A stretch of DNA of 50,865 nucleotides, from NCBI GenBank assembly GCA_900550035.1, contig URQS01000021.1, positions 1-50,865 of the forward strand. The letters run 5' to 3'. The DNA comes from an uncultured Prevotella sp. GTDB taxonomy: Bacteria; Bacteroidota; Bacteroidia; Bacteroidales; Bacteroidaceae. Below, one piece after another: positions 23,047 through 32,081 of the stretch. Within the stretch, counting starts at the first letter, position 1. Each line of letters begins with the position of its first letter. The position numbers and the translations under genes are program-made. The notes below the pieces were generated by a model that worked only from the letters and a program-made list of their open reading frames with translations, had not been told where the DNA came from and made no database searches.

Positions 23047-24057
23047 ATGATTAAAGTAGGTATTAACGGATTTGGTCGTATCGGCCGCTTCGTATTCCGC
23101 GCAGCTCAGACTCGCAACGACATTCAGATTGTAGGTATCAACGACCTTTGCCCGGTAGATTACTTGGCTTACATGCTCAAGTATGACACAATGCACGGTG
23201 CTTTCCAGGGTACAATCGAGGCTGACGTTGAGAAGAGCGAGCTCATCGTTAACGGCAACCACATTCGTGTAACTGCTGAGCGCAACCCTGCTGATTTGAA
23301 GTGGAACGAGGTTGAGGCTGAGTACGTAGTTGAGTCTACTGGTCTCTTCCTGACACAGGAGAAGGCTCAGGCTCATATCCAGGCTGGTGCTAAGTACGTA
23401 GTTATGTCTGCTCCTTCAAAGGATACAACTCCTATGTTCGTTTGCGGCGTAAACTTCGACAAGTACGAGAAGGGTACACAGTTCGTTTCTAACGCATCTT
23501 GCACAACAAACTGCTTGGCTCCTATCGCTAAGGTATTGAACGACAAGTTCGGTATCGAGAACGGTTTGATGACAACAGTTCACTCTACAACTGCTACACA
23601 GAAGACAGTTGACGGTCCTTCTTTGAAGGATTGGCGTGGTGGCCGTGCTGCTGCTGGCAACATCATCCCTTCTTCTACAGGTGCTGCTAAGGCTGTAGGT
23701 AAGGTAATTCCTGAGCTCAACGGCAAGCTGACTGGTATCTCTATGCGTGTTCCGACTCTCGACGTTTCTGTAGTTGACCTCACAGTTAACCTCAAGAACG
23801 CTGCTACTAAGGAGCAGATCTGCGCTGCAATGAAGGAGGCTTCTGAGGGCGAGCTCAAGGGTGTACTCGGCTACACAGAGGACGCTGTAGTTTCTTCTGA
23901 TTTCCTCGGCTGCACTTTGACTTCTATCTTCGACGCAAACGCAGGTGTTTACCTCACAGACAAGTTCGTTAAGGTAGTTTCTTGGTACGACAACGAGATC
24001 GGTTACTCTAACAAGGTTCTCGAGCTCATCGCACACATGAAGAAGGTTAACGGTTAA
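23047..24057 (+). CDS. gapA: Glyceraldehyde-3-phosphate dehydrogenase (type I)
   Basis: This 336-residue glycolytic enzyme oxidises glyceraldehyde-3-phosphate to 1,3-bisphosphoglycerate with NAD+. The Rossmann start is KVGINGFGRIGR. The catalytic motif is SNASCTTNCLAP with Cys152, and the activating His179 is in TVHSTTATQ. C-terminal WYDNEIGYSNK completes the family pattern. Codon use is clearly more biased than in neighbours (GGT, GCT, CGT, AAC, AAG and TTC preferred), as expected for a very highly expressed gene. A classical terminator follows at 24084-24121. It appears monocistronic. Confidence 0.98.
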   Translation: MIKVGINGFGRIGRFVFRAAQTRNDIQIVGINDLCPVDYLAYMLKYDTMHGAFQGTIEADVEKSELIVNGNHIRVTAERNPADLKWNEVEAEYVVESTGLFLTQEKAQAHIQAGAKYVVMSAPSKDTTPMFVCGVNFDKYEKGTQFVSNASCTTNCLAPIAKVLNDKFGIENGLMTTVHSTTATQKTVDGPSLKDWRGGRAAAGNIIPSSTGAAKAVGKVIPELNGKLTGISMRVPTLDVSVVDLTVNLKNAATKEQICAAMKEASEGELKGVLGYTEDAVVSSDFLGCTLTSIFDANAGVYLTDKFVKVVSWYDNEIGYSNKVLELIAHMKKVNG

Positions 24058-24083
24058 TTCAATTGACCCATAAACCATAAAAT

Positions 24084-24121
24084 AAAGACCGCGAGGCATT
24101 TTGCCCTGCGGTCTTTTTTTT
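24084..24121 (+). terminator. gapA intrinsic terminator
   Basis: AAAGACCGC (24084-24092) pairs with GCGGTCTTT (24108-24116), followed by an uninterrupted run of T residues to 24121. Confidence 0.92.
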
Positions 24122-24193
24122 GCTTAAATATTTGGGGTGTAAGATTTTTTTTGTAAGTTTGTACTTTGAAGCTAAAGCAAATATAAATCTGTA

Positions 24194-25156
24194 ATGTCCA
24201 GCAAAGCTATAGACAATATGCAAAACCAGAAAATGATAACCATACTCGGACCAACTGCAAGCGGAAAGACTTCGGTTGCGGCTGCTCTTGCATTGCGCAC
24301 CGGTGGTGAGATAATAAGTGCCGACTCGCGCCAGGTGTATCGTCGTATGGATATCGGTACGGGCAAGGACTTGGCCGACTATACTATCGGCGACGTCCAT
24401 ATTCCTCATCATCTTATAGACATTGCCGAGCCAGGAACAAAGTACAATCTGTTTCAGTATCAGCAGGATTTTCACACGGCATACAACGACATCCGCAGTC
24501 GAGGCAAACTGCCAATATTGTGCGGCGGAACCGGACTGTATATAGAGGCTGTGCTTGGCGGATACAGTCTGTCGCCAGTACCGCAAAATCAGAAGCTAAG
24601 GGAGAGTCTTGAGGGCAAGTCGCTCGACCAACTCACGCAGATGCTTGTTCAGCTGAAGCAAAAGAACGGTTCGAATATGCACAACCGTACCGATGTGGAT
24701 ACTGCCCAGCGTGCAATACGTGCCATTGAGATTGAGACTTATAATCTTGAACATCCTACACCCGAACGGCAGATGCCTCCGGTGGATTCGCTTGTTATAG
24801 GCATAAATATAGACCGTGAACTGCGTCGCGAAAAGATAACGCGCCGGCTGAAGGCACGTCTTGACGAGGGTATGTGCGACGAAATACAAGGACTGATTGA
24901 CGGTGGTGTCAATCCGGAAGACCTTATATATTATGGCTTGGAGTATAAGTTTATAACGGAGTACGTGATTGGACGAACCAGTTATGACGAGATGTTCCGC
25001 CAGCTTGAGATTGCCATACACCAGTTTGCAAAGCGTCAGATGACGTGGTTCCGTGGTATGGAACGTCGTGGGTTTACCATTCACTGGATTGACGCAGCAC
25101 AGTCTATGGATGATAAGGTCGATGCTATTGAGGCATTAATGAATCAGATGCAGTAG
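24194..25156 (+). CDS. miaA: tRNA dimethylallyltransferase
   Basis: MiaA transfers a dimethylallyl group to A37 of tRNAs that read codons starting with U. The protein is up to 320 residues, with the P-loop GPTASGKTS (19-27), then IISADSRQVYRRMDIGTGK, LCGGTGLYIEAVLGGY and the C-terminal FAKRQMTWFRG. An ATG at 24233 (MITILGPTASGKT) would give the start most usual for the family; I keep 24194 as the longest form, so the N-terminus is uncertain. The gene follows the gapA terminator and is 44 nt before the lipid kinase gene, possibly one transcript. Confidence 0.93.
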   Translation: MSSKAIDNMQNQKMITILGPTASGKTSVAAALALRTGGEIISADSRQVYRRMDIGTGKDLADYTIGDVHIPHHLIDIAEPGTKYNLFQYQQDFHTAYNDIRSRGKLPILCGGTGLYIEAVLGGYSLSPVPQNQKLRESLEGKSLDQLTQMLVQLKQKNGSNMHNRTDVDTAQRAIRAIEIETYNLEHPTPERQMPPVDSLVIGINIDRELRREKITRRLKARLDEGMCDEIQGLIDGGVNPEDLIYYGLEYKFITEYVIGRTSYDEMFRQLEIAIHQFAKRQMTWFRGMERRGFTIHWIDAAQSMDDKVDAIEALMNQMQ

Positions 25157-25200
25157 TGTGAACATAGAGTCTTCATCATTAATTTTTAAACGAACCAATT

Positions 25201-26136
25201 ATGATAAACGATAACCGTTGGGGCATACTCTATTGCCCAAAGCATGAAATGATAGGTAGTCCCAAGCGTCGTTGGGAGAAGATTGAGGCAAGCCTTAAAG
25301 CCAATGGCGTAGAATATGATTTTGTGCAGAGCGAGAGTTCAGCAGGGGTCGATCGTCTTGTAAAGATGATGATAAACAATGGCTATCGTACGATAGTGGT
25401 TGTGGGTGGTGACTCGGCACTCAACGATGCAGTCAATTGTCTTATGCAGGCCGACCGTAAAGAGCGTGATCAGATAGCGCTTGGTGTAATCCCCAACGGA
25501 CTGATGAATGACTTCGCTCATTTTTGGGGATTGCGTGAGGACGACTACGACCAGATAATAAAGTGGTTTAAGGAGCGCCGTGTGCGTAAGATTGACCTTG
25601 GATGTATTCGTTATGCCAACAAGCATGGTGAGGCTTGCCGCCGTTATTTCCTCAACTGTATAAATATAGGACTTATTGCTACGATTATGAATTTGCGTCG
25701 TCAGACCCGTCATTATTCAGGCTCGCGAACGTTGTCCTTTATTATCTCGTTCGTCCTTATGATATTCCAACGACTGGAATATCGTATGCATGTAAAGATA
25801 AACAACGACGACATAAATCGTAGCATAATGACAATGTGTGTAGGCAATGCTACGGGTTACGGACAAACTCCTAATGCGGTTCCATACAATGGTCTGCTCG
25901 ATGTCAGTGTGGTGCATCATCCGGGCATGACGCAGTTGCTTGAGGGAATATATCTCTTTGTGCGTGGCAAATTTCTCAATCACAAGAGTGTGCATCCTTA
26001 TCGCACGCGTAAGGTTGAAGTGCTTGAGGCACGTAAGGCTTTGGTTGGTATAGACGGCAGGCTGATGCGTACGCCGAACGGTCCGTTTACTATTACTGTA
26101 GAGCAGGAGGTGATAAACTTCCTTATACCGAAGTAG
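25201..26136 (+). CDS. Diacylglycerol/lipid kinase-family protein with variant GGD motif
   Basis: This is a 311-residue soluble kinase of the DagK/YegS family, which phosphorylates lipid alcohols such as diacylglycerol or related membrane lipids. The nucleotide-binding region reads VVVGGDSALNDAVN (about 61-74), where most relatives have GGDGTLNEV, so Gly-Thr is replaced by Ser-Ala. The following IPNGLMNDFAHFWGL matches the usual PxGTxNDFAR region with further changes. The C-terminal part (GYGQTPNAVPYNGLLDV, VGIDGRLM) is typical. The substitutions may mean altered specificity or lower activity. It converges with the Crp/Fnr gene over a shared terminator. Confidence 0.85.
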   Translation: MINDNRWGILYCPKHEMIGSPKRRWEKIEASLKANGVEYDFVQSESSAGVDRLVKMMINNGYRTIVVVGGDSALNDAVNCLMQADRKERDQIALGVIPNGLMNDFAHFWGLREDDYDQIIKWFKERRVRKIDLGCIRYANKHGEACRRYFLNCINIGLIATIMNLRRQTRHYSGSRTLSFIISFVLMIFQRLEYRMHVKINNDDINRSIMTMCVGNATGYGQTPNAVPYNGLLDVSVVHHPGMTQLLEGIYLFVRGKFLNHKSVHPYRTRKVEVLEARKALVGIDGRLMRTPNGPFTITVEQEVINFLIPK

Positions 26137-26181
26137 GAAGACGAGCTTGGTATATTTAAAGGTATAGTATATATAAAGGTA

Positions 26182-26213
26182 AAGGCTGGGATAAGTAGTT
26201 TTATCCCAGCCTT
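26182..26213. terminator. Bidirectional terminator between lipid kinase and Crp/Fnr genes
   Basis: AAGGCTGGGATAA (26182-26194) pairs perfectly over 13 bp with 26201-26213, with a 6-nt loop. It overlaps the last codons and stop of the minus-strand regulator gene. TGATATTTTT follows on the plus strand. Confidence 0.85.
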
Positions 26214-26902
26214 GATATTTTTGCTAATTCTTCCTCGTTGAGAATCTTGATTTTTCTTCCCGATATTTCAATCAATCCTTCTGTTGCGAAAGATGACAAT
26301 GTGCGTATGGCATTGCTTGTGCTCATGTTTGAAAGCGAGGCAAGGTCGTAGCGGTTCATGATAACATTCAGAGTCTTGCCGTCGTTTTCAATTCCATAGT
26401 TTGCCTTGAGTGCAAGTATGGTTTCAGCCAGACGGCCGCGTATGTGTTTTTGGGTTAGTGTAACGAAACGGCTGTCTGTCTCGCCGAGCTTTGTGGCAAG
26501 TTCGGAAATGAAATAATTTGTGATGCCGTGGTTGAGTTCAATCAGTTCGACCATTGTGTCGAGTGGTAGTGCAGCCACTGTTGAGTCTTCCAAAGCAACA
26601 GCCGACGTTGTGTTGCATTCATGGGCAAAGAAGGCGCGGAATCCCATGAATGATTGTTCTTTGATAATGCGCACAATTTGTGAGCGTCCCATACCGCATT
26701 CTTTTATAATTTTCGCCATTCCACTGACGAGAAAAAGGATGTGTGTAGGAGTCTCGTTTTCTTGATAAATCAGTTCGTTTCGTTTGAATGTCCTTACTGT
26801 AAGGTTCTGTTGTATTGTATAGACGCAATAGGCATCTGTGCAATGCCATATCTGTGCAATGCTGTTGGCAATGTCTCTTTTCAGAAGTGTTTCTATTGGC
26901 AT
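26201..26902 (-). CDS. Crp/Fnr-family transcriptional regulator
   Basis: This is a 233-residue protein. The N-terminal cyclic-nucleotide-binding-like barrel spans about residues 20-140 (KRNELIYQENETPTHILFLV, then SGMAKI), a linking helix follows, and the C-terminal Crp-type HTH spans about 160-225 (NRYDLASLSNMSTSNAIRTL). No Fnr-type N-terminal cysteine cluster is present, so it is unlikely to carry an Fe-S cluster; the ligand is unknown. A TAACTTTG box lies at 26950-26957 (minus strand), about 50 nt upstream. It is divergent from the glycogen operon and could regulate it, which is inference from position only. Confidence 0.9.
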   Translation of the reverse strand: MPIETLLKRDIANSIAQIWHCTDAYCVYTIQQNLTVRTFKRNELIYQENETPTHILFLVSGMAKIIKECGMGRSQIVRIIKEQSFMGFRAFFAHECNTTSAVALEDSTVAALPLDTMVELIELNHGITNYFISELATKLGETDSRFVTLTQKHIRGRLAETILALKANYGIENDGKTLNVIMNRYDLASLSNMSTSNAIRTLSSFATEGLIEISGRKIKILNEEELAKISRLG

Positions 26903-27060
26903 GGGCGTACTGTGTTTTTTGTTGTTTTCAAGCTATCCTAATCACAATACAAAGTTACGATTTTTTGCGCTAAATTTGTCTTTGCCAACCTATTTTTGTT
27001 GTGTTTGAGGTACGAAAAAGTGCTAAATAACATGTTTTCCAAAAATATAGACCTATTTGT

Positions 27061-27091
27061 TTTGTACGTAATTATATTTTTATTACCTTTG
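27061..27091 (+). promoter_or_regulatory. Promoter of the glycogen operon
   Basis: TTTG (27061-27064), a spacer of exactly 19 nt and TACCTTTG (27084-27091). Transcription from here gives a leader of about 160 nt before the debranching enzyme start. Confidence 0.72.
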
Positions 27092-27096
27092 ATTTC

Positions 27097-27255
27097 GTAA
27101 GGCAGAAAACGCCTTTATCTTAAGACTACTGCCGAGCGCAAGCTCATTGGCGTAAAACCTAAAAGTCCTACTGCTTCTATGATGTCACAGACCTTTATGG
27201 TTGTTGCCATGTAGCTAAATAATTACGAATTAATAATGAACCTTAAATTAAACCT
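27097..27255 (+). promoter_or_regulatory. Structured leader of the glycogen operon
   Basis: The leader starts with GGCAG (27101-27105), which can pair with CTGCC (27129-27133). A GAGC-GCAA-GCTC stem with a GNRA tetraloop follows (27134-27145), with GCC and GGC flanking it. A frame without a start codon also runs from 27101 to a TAG at 27211-27213 and contains a possible 11-codon frame from ATG 27178. This may be a cis-regulatory RNA, a leader peptide or the stump of an old gene. I do not recognise a known riboswitch class. Confidence 0.4.
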
Positions 27256-29201
27256 ATGAGTTATCTTCGATTCGAAAAAGCTCTGATGACCAACCTCGAG
27301 GAATCCCTGCCTCGTGAGTTGCTCCGTACAAACCGTTCGGGAGCGTATTCGTGTTCCACAATTGTCGACTGTAATACACGTAAGTATCACGGTCTGCTTG
27401 TGGTGCCGGTACCAGACCTTGACGACGAGAATCATGTATTGCTTTCGTCGCTTGACGCTACTGTGATACAGCATGGAGCAGAGTTCAACCTCGGTCTTCA
27501 CAAGTATCAGGGCAATAACTTTAGTCCTAAAGGTCACAAGTATATCAGGGAATTTGATTGTGACAAAGTGCCCACTACATTGTATCGTGTAGGTGGTGTA
27601 GTGCTCAAGAAAGAAGTCGTGTTCCAGCATTATGAGGACCGTATCCTCATTCGCTACACTCTTGTTGATGCCCATTCGGCAACGACATTGCGATTCCGTC
27701 CGTTTCTTGCTTTCCGCAGTGTGCGTCAGTTTACACACGAGAATACAGTAGCTTCGCGCGATTACAGCGAGGTGGAGAATGGTATACGTACATGTATGTA
27801 TGCAGGTTATCCCGACCTGTACATGCAGTTCAGCAAGGACAACAAATTTGTATTCCAGCCCGACTGGTATCGTGGCGTAGAGTATCCTAAGGAGCAGGAG
27901 CGTGGCTACGCTTCGAACGAGGACCTCTATGTACCTGGATATTTTGAAATGGATATTAAGAAGGGTGAGAGCATTGTGTTCTCTGCATCTACTAAGCAAT
28001 GCAAGACAGGAGGCTTGAAGGCTCTGTTTACAAAAGAGGTTGACGAGCGTTCAACGCGCGACAATTTCCTCCACTGTCTTATCAATGCTGCACACCAGTT
28101 CCATAACCGTACAAGCAAGGACGAGCGTTATCTTCTTGCCGGATATCCTTGGTTCAAGTGCCGTGCACGTGATACATTCATTGCTCTCCCGGGTCTTACA
28201 CTCTCTATTGAGGAAGAGGACTACTTCGAACTTGTTATGGAGACAGCAGCACGCGGTCTTTATGAGTTTATGGAAGGCAAACCTCTCACAGTGAAGATTT
28301 ATGAGATGGAGCAGCCCGACGTGTTGCTTTGGGCTGTATGGGCTATCCAGCAGTATGCCAAGCATGTAGGTCGTGAAAAGTGCAACCGCAAGTATGGCAA
28401 GTTGCTCCACGATATCCTGCAATATATTATAGCCGATAAGCATCCTAACTTGCAGCTGCGCCATAACGGACTCTTGTATTCTGAGGGCAAGGATCATGCC
28501 GTAACATGGATGAACTCTACAGCTAATGGTCGTCCGGTTGTGCCGCGTACAGGATATATTGTTGAGTTCAACGCTTTGTGGTACAACGCACTTAAGTTCT
28601 GCGCTTCGATGGCTGCCGAGTTTGGCGACCAGACTGTGGCTGCTGAATTTGAGAAACGTGCAGAGTTGTGTGGCAGCTCATTCCTCGATACTTTCGTTAA
28701 TGAGTATGGCTATCTCTTCGACTATGTAGAGCCTCTTGACTCGCCCGACTGGAGCGTACGTCCAAACATGATATTCGCCGTAGCGTTAGACTATTCTCCG
28801 CTCAGCCAGGCACAGCAGAAGTCAGTGCTTGACGTATGTACACGTGAGCTTCTAACACCGAAGGGCTTGCGTTCGCTCTCACCTAAGAGCGGTGGATACA
28901 ATCCGATGTATGTTGGTCCGCAGACACAGCGCGACTATGCTTACCATCAGGGTACAGCTTGGCCTTGGCTCGGAGGCTTCTATATGGAGGCTTGCTTGAA
29001 GATTTACAAGCGCACCGTCTGTCGTTTATTGAGCGTCAGATGGTAGGTTACGAAGACGAAATGGTGCAGCACTGCATTGGCACAATCCCCGAACTGTTTG
29101 ACGGCAACCCACCGTTCAGCGGACGTGGAGCAATTTCATTTGCTATGAACGTTGCTGAGGTGCTTCGTACGCTTGAACTATTGGAAAAATATAAATATTA
29201 A
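27256..29201 (+). pseudogene. Glycogen debranching enzyme (amylo-alpha-1,6-glucosidase) with a frameshift near its 3' end
   Basis: This is a GDE-family enzyme that removes alpha-1,6 branches of glycogen. The N-domain (residues 1-250) begins LRTNRSGAYSCSTIVDCNTR, KYHGLLVVPVP. The (alpha/alpha)6 catalytic part includes YLLAGYPWFKCRARDTFIAL and YHQGTAWPWLGGFY. The main frame (27256-29046) leaves homology after ACLKIYKR. The missing end, SFIERQMVGYEDEMV...PELFDGNPPFSGRGAISFAM, lies in another frame to a TAA at 29199-29201. One base seems lost around 29010-29022, where no long homopolymer is present. Restored length is about 648 residues. It could be a true mutation or an assembly error. GT4 and GH57 genes follow. 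Confidence 0.85.
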
Positions 29202-29222
29202 AAATTAGGAGGATTCAAAAAT

Positions 29223-30494
29223 ATGAAAGTATTAATGTTCGGATGGGAGTATCCTCCTCACGTATATGGTGGACTTGCTACCGCTAACTTTGGTATCTCA
29301 CAGGGACTTCATGCCCAAGGCGATGTAGAGACAGTTCTGTGCTTGCCGCACCCGTTTGGCGACGAAGATCGCAGCGCTTGCCGCATTGTTGCAATGAATT
29401 GTGTGCCTATCGCATGGCGTGATGTCGACTACGACTATGTAAAAAGCCGCGTATCCAATGTGATGGATCCCGACTACTACTATCGTCTGCGCGACCATAT
29501 CTATGCCGACTTCAACAACATGCACGTCAACGATCTTGGCTGTATGGAATTTGCCGGTGGTTATCCGTCTAACCTGCATGAGGAAATCAACAATTATTCC
29601 ATTATTGCTGGTGTTGTGGCTCGCACCGAGGAGTTCGACATAATCCATGCTCACGACTGGCTTACATATCCAGCTGGTATACATGCCAAGCATGTAAGTG
29701 GTAAACCATTGTGTATTCATGTACACGCTACCGACTTCGACCGTTCGCGTGGTAAGGTTAACCCAACTGTATATGCCATCGAAAAGGACGGTATGGACAA
29801 TGCTGACTGCATCATGTGCGTATCAGAATTGACACGTCAGACCGTTATCAACCAGTATCATCAGGATCCGCGCAAATGCTTCACAATGCACAATGCCGTT
29901 TATCCATTGCGTCAGGAATTGCAGGACATCCCACGTCCTGACCACACTGGCAAGGATAAGGTTGTTACGTTCCTTGGTCGTATCACAATGCAGAAGGGTC
30001 CAGAGTATTTCGTAGAGGCTGCCAATATGGTGCTTCAGCGTACACGCAACGTGCGCTTCTGTATGGCAGGTAGTGGCGATATGATGGACGCTATGATTTA
30101 CTTGGCTGCCGAGCGTGGCATTGCAGACCGTTTCCACTTCCCGGGCTTCATGCGTGGCAAGCAGGTGTACGAGTGCTTGAAAGACTCTGATGTATACGTT
30201 ATGCCTTCGGTTTCAGAGCCGTTTGGTATTTCGCCTCTCGAAGCGATGCAGTGCGGAACGCCTACCATTATATCTAAGCAGTCTGGTTGTGCCGAGATTC
30301 TCGACAACTGTATCAAGGTTGACTACTGGGACATCCACGCACTCGCCGATGCCATCTATGCAATCTGCCATAACGACTCATTGTTCCACTATCTGCAGGA
30401 TGAGGGTAAGAACGAGGTCGACCAGATTACATGGGAGAAGGTTGGCGCACGCATCAAGAATCTGTACGAGCGTGTTCTTTCAGGCAATTTGTAG
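29223..30494 (+). CDS. GT4-family glycosyltransferase, probable glycogen synthase
   Basis: This is a 423-residue GT-B enzyme. The N-domain begins MKVLMFGWEYPPHVYGGLA with the glycine loop of glycogen/starch synthases. DIIHAHDWLTYPAG and CIHVHATDFDRS follow. The C-domain has FLGRITMQKGPEYFVEAA and the donor-binding PSVSEPFGISPLEAMQCG with the E-x7-E pair. In Bacteroidetes this protein sits between a debranching enzyme and a GH57 protein and is taken to elongate glycogen from a nucleotide-glucose donor. An unusually strong Shine-Dalgarno AGGAGG (29207-29212) lies 10 nt before the ATG, rare for this phylum. Confidence 0.9.
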   Translation: MKVLMFGWEYPPHVYGGLATANFGISQGLHAQGDVETVLCLPHPFGDEDRSACRIVAMNCVPIAWRDVDYDYVKSRVSNVMDPDYYYRLRDHIYADFNNMHVNDLGCMEFAGGYPSNLHEEINNYSIIAGVVARTEEFDIIHAHDWLTYPAGIHAKHVSGKPLCIHVHATDFDRSRGKVNPTVYAIEKDGMDNADCIMCVSELTRQTVINQYHQDPRKCFTMHNAVYPLRQELQDIPRPDHTGKDKVVTFLGRITMQKGPEYFVEAANMVLQRTRNVRFCMAGSGDMMDAMIYLAAERGIADRFHFPGFMRGKQVYECLKDSDVYVMPSVSEPFGISPLEAMQCGTPTIISKQSGCAEILDNCIKVDYWDIHALADAIYAICHNDSLFHYLQDEGKNEVDQITWEKVGARIKNLYERVLSGNL

Positions 30495-30573
30495 CCAATG
30501 ACATCGTAACACAACGTATGGTATATGCATCAAAGCAATAAATACACAACAATCCATTAAACGACAAGCAACA

Positions 30574-31977
30574 ATGAAAACTATTTGTTTATACTTCGAG
30601 ATACATCAGAATATCCAGTTGAAGCGTTACCGTTTCTTCGACATCGGTACCGATCACTATTATTACGACGACTATGAGAACGAGCGTCTCATTTCTGACA
30701 TAGCAGAACGTTCGTATATGCCCGCACTCAATACGCTGCTCGACATGATTAAGGAGAATGGCAACTATTTTAAGGTAGCTTTCTCTTTGTCGGGTGTGGG
30801 TATCGAACAGCTTGAAATCCATGCTCCTCAGGTGCTTGAGAAGCTTCAGGAGCTCAACCAGACTGGTTGCGTAGAATTCCTCGCTGAGCCTTATTCACAC
30901 GGTCTTGCATCGCTCGCCAATGAGGAGAGCTTCGCAGCTGAGGTAAAGCGCCAGTGTACAAAGATGGAGGAATACTTCGGACAGTCTCCGAAGGTATTGC
31001 GCAACTCTTCGCTTATTTACAGCGACGACATCGGTCTGCAGGTTTCACAGATGGGCTTCAAGGGAATGCTCTCGGAAGGTGCTCGCCACGTCCTCGGATG
31101 GAAGTCGCCTAATTATGTATACAACTGCGCTCTTGCTCCTAACCTCAAGCTCCTTCTGCGCAACGTTAATTTCAGTGACGATATCTCATTGCGTTTCAGT
31201 AATACTGATTGGGAAGGTTATCCACTCTTCGCCGACAACTATATCGACCGCATTGCTAATCTGCCAGAAGGCGAGCAGGTCATAAATATCTTCATGGAGC
31301 TTTCGGCTCTTGGTATTGCACAGCCTCTGTCAAGCAACATTCTTGACTTCTTCAAGGCTCTGCCCGAGTGTGCAAAGAAGCGTGGCGTAACATTCTCTAC
31401 ACCGTCAGAGATATGTGACTCATTCAATAGCGTTAGTGCTGTTGACGTTCCCGATACATTGTCATGGAACGACGAGGAGCGCGACTGCAGTTGCTGGCTC
31501 GGTAACCCGATGCAGCGTGAGGCTTTCAACAAGCTCTATAGCGTAGCCGACCGCGTTCGCATTGCAAACGACCCACGTATCAATCAGGATTGGGACTATC
31601 TGCAGGCTTCTAACAACTTCCGTCAGATGACTACAAAGCCGTCACAGGTTGGTATCAACCGTGGCATCTATGCAAGTCCGTTCGATGCATTTACAAACTA
31701 TATGAACATCCTTGGCGACTTCATTTCACGCGTTAACTCACTCTATCCTGAGGATGTTGACAACGAGGAGCTCAGCTCACTGCTCACAACCATCAAGAAT
31801 CAGGATGAGGAGATTGAGATGAAGAATAAGGAGATTGTTCGCCTCCAGGTTAAGATTGAGAAGATTGAGGCTGCTGAGGAGAAACTCCGTGCTAAGATTG
31901 AGAAGACAAAGAAAGCTCCTGCCAAGAAGCCAGCTGCCAAGAAGGCAAAGGCAGGCGAGCAGCCTACTGAAGAATAA
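30574..31977 (+). CDS. GH57-family protein, probably catalytically altered
   Basis: This is a 467-residue protein of the GH57 alpha-glucan family, third in the glycogen cluster. The scaffold is typical: ICLYFEIHQNIQLKRYRFFD, AFSLSGVGIEQLE, VEFLAEPYSHGLASL, and EGARHVLGWKSPNYVY. In the nucleophile region it reads RNSSLIYSDD (143-152), where active relatives I recall have RNTELIY, so Glu is Ser146. In the acid/base region it reads FMELSALGIAQ (240-250), where relatives have FMDYETFGEHQ. Both catalytic positions therefore appear changed. A coiled coil (about 395-440) and a Lys/Ala-rich tail (441-467) end the protein. It may be a glycogen-binding or scaffold protein rather than a hydrolase. Confidence 0.85.
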   Translation: MKTICLYFEIHQNIQLKRYRFFDIGTDHYYYDDYENERLISDIAERSYMPALNTLLDMIKENGNYFKVAFSLSGVGIEQLEIHAPQVLEKLQELNQTGCVEFLAEPYSHGLASLANEESFAAEVKRQCTKMEEYFGQSPKVLRNSSLIYSDDIGLQVSQMGFKGMLSEGARHVLGWKSPNYVYNCALAPNLKLLLRNVNFSDDISLRFSNTDWEGYPLFADNYIDRIANLPEGEQVINIFMELSALGIAQPLSSNILDFFKALPECAKKRGVTFSTPSEICDSFNSVSAVDVPDTLSWNDEERDCSCWLGNPMQREAFNKLYSVADRVRIANDPRINQDWDYLQASNNFRQMTTKPSQVGINRGIYASPFDAFTNYMNILGDFISRVNSLYPEDVDNEELSSLLTTIKNQDEEIEMKNKEIVRLQVKIEKIEAAEEKLRAKIEKTKKAPAKKPAAKKAKAGEQPTEE

Positions 31978-32025
31978 GAAGATAACCTATAAAGGGTTCT
32001 TGTATAAGTATTGGTTAATAAAAAA

Positions 32026-32058
32026 GGGATGCCCTCCATGTGATATGGAAGGCATCCC
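32026..32058. terminator. Bidirectional terminator between GH57 gene and fmt
   Basis: GGGATGCC (32026-32033) pairs with GGCATCCC (32051-32058); TCCAT/ATGGA extends the stem. A-runs precede it and T-runs follow it, so it can stop transcription from both sides. Confidence 0.9.
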
Positions 32059-32081
32059 AAATTTTTTTAGTCTGCTTTTGT

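Noticed and set aside
23416..24099. 227-codon minus-strand frame opposite gapA
   Set aside because: Arises from the biased codons of gapA; no domain and no start context.
27101..27213. Coding gene in the glycogen leader
   Set aside because: The 36-codon frame lacks an upstream start codon and begins directly after a TAA, so it is reported only as part of a structured leader.
27223..27999. 258-codon minus-strand frame opposite the debranching enzyme
   Set aside because: Antisense to a clear GDE coding region and no recognisable domain.
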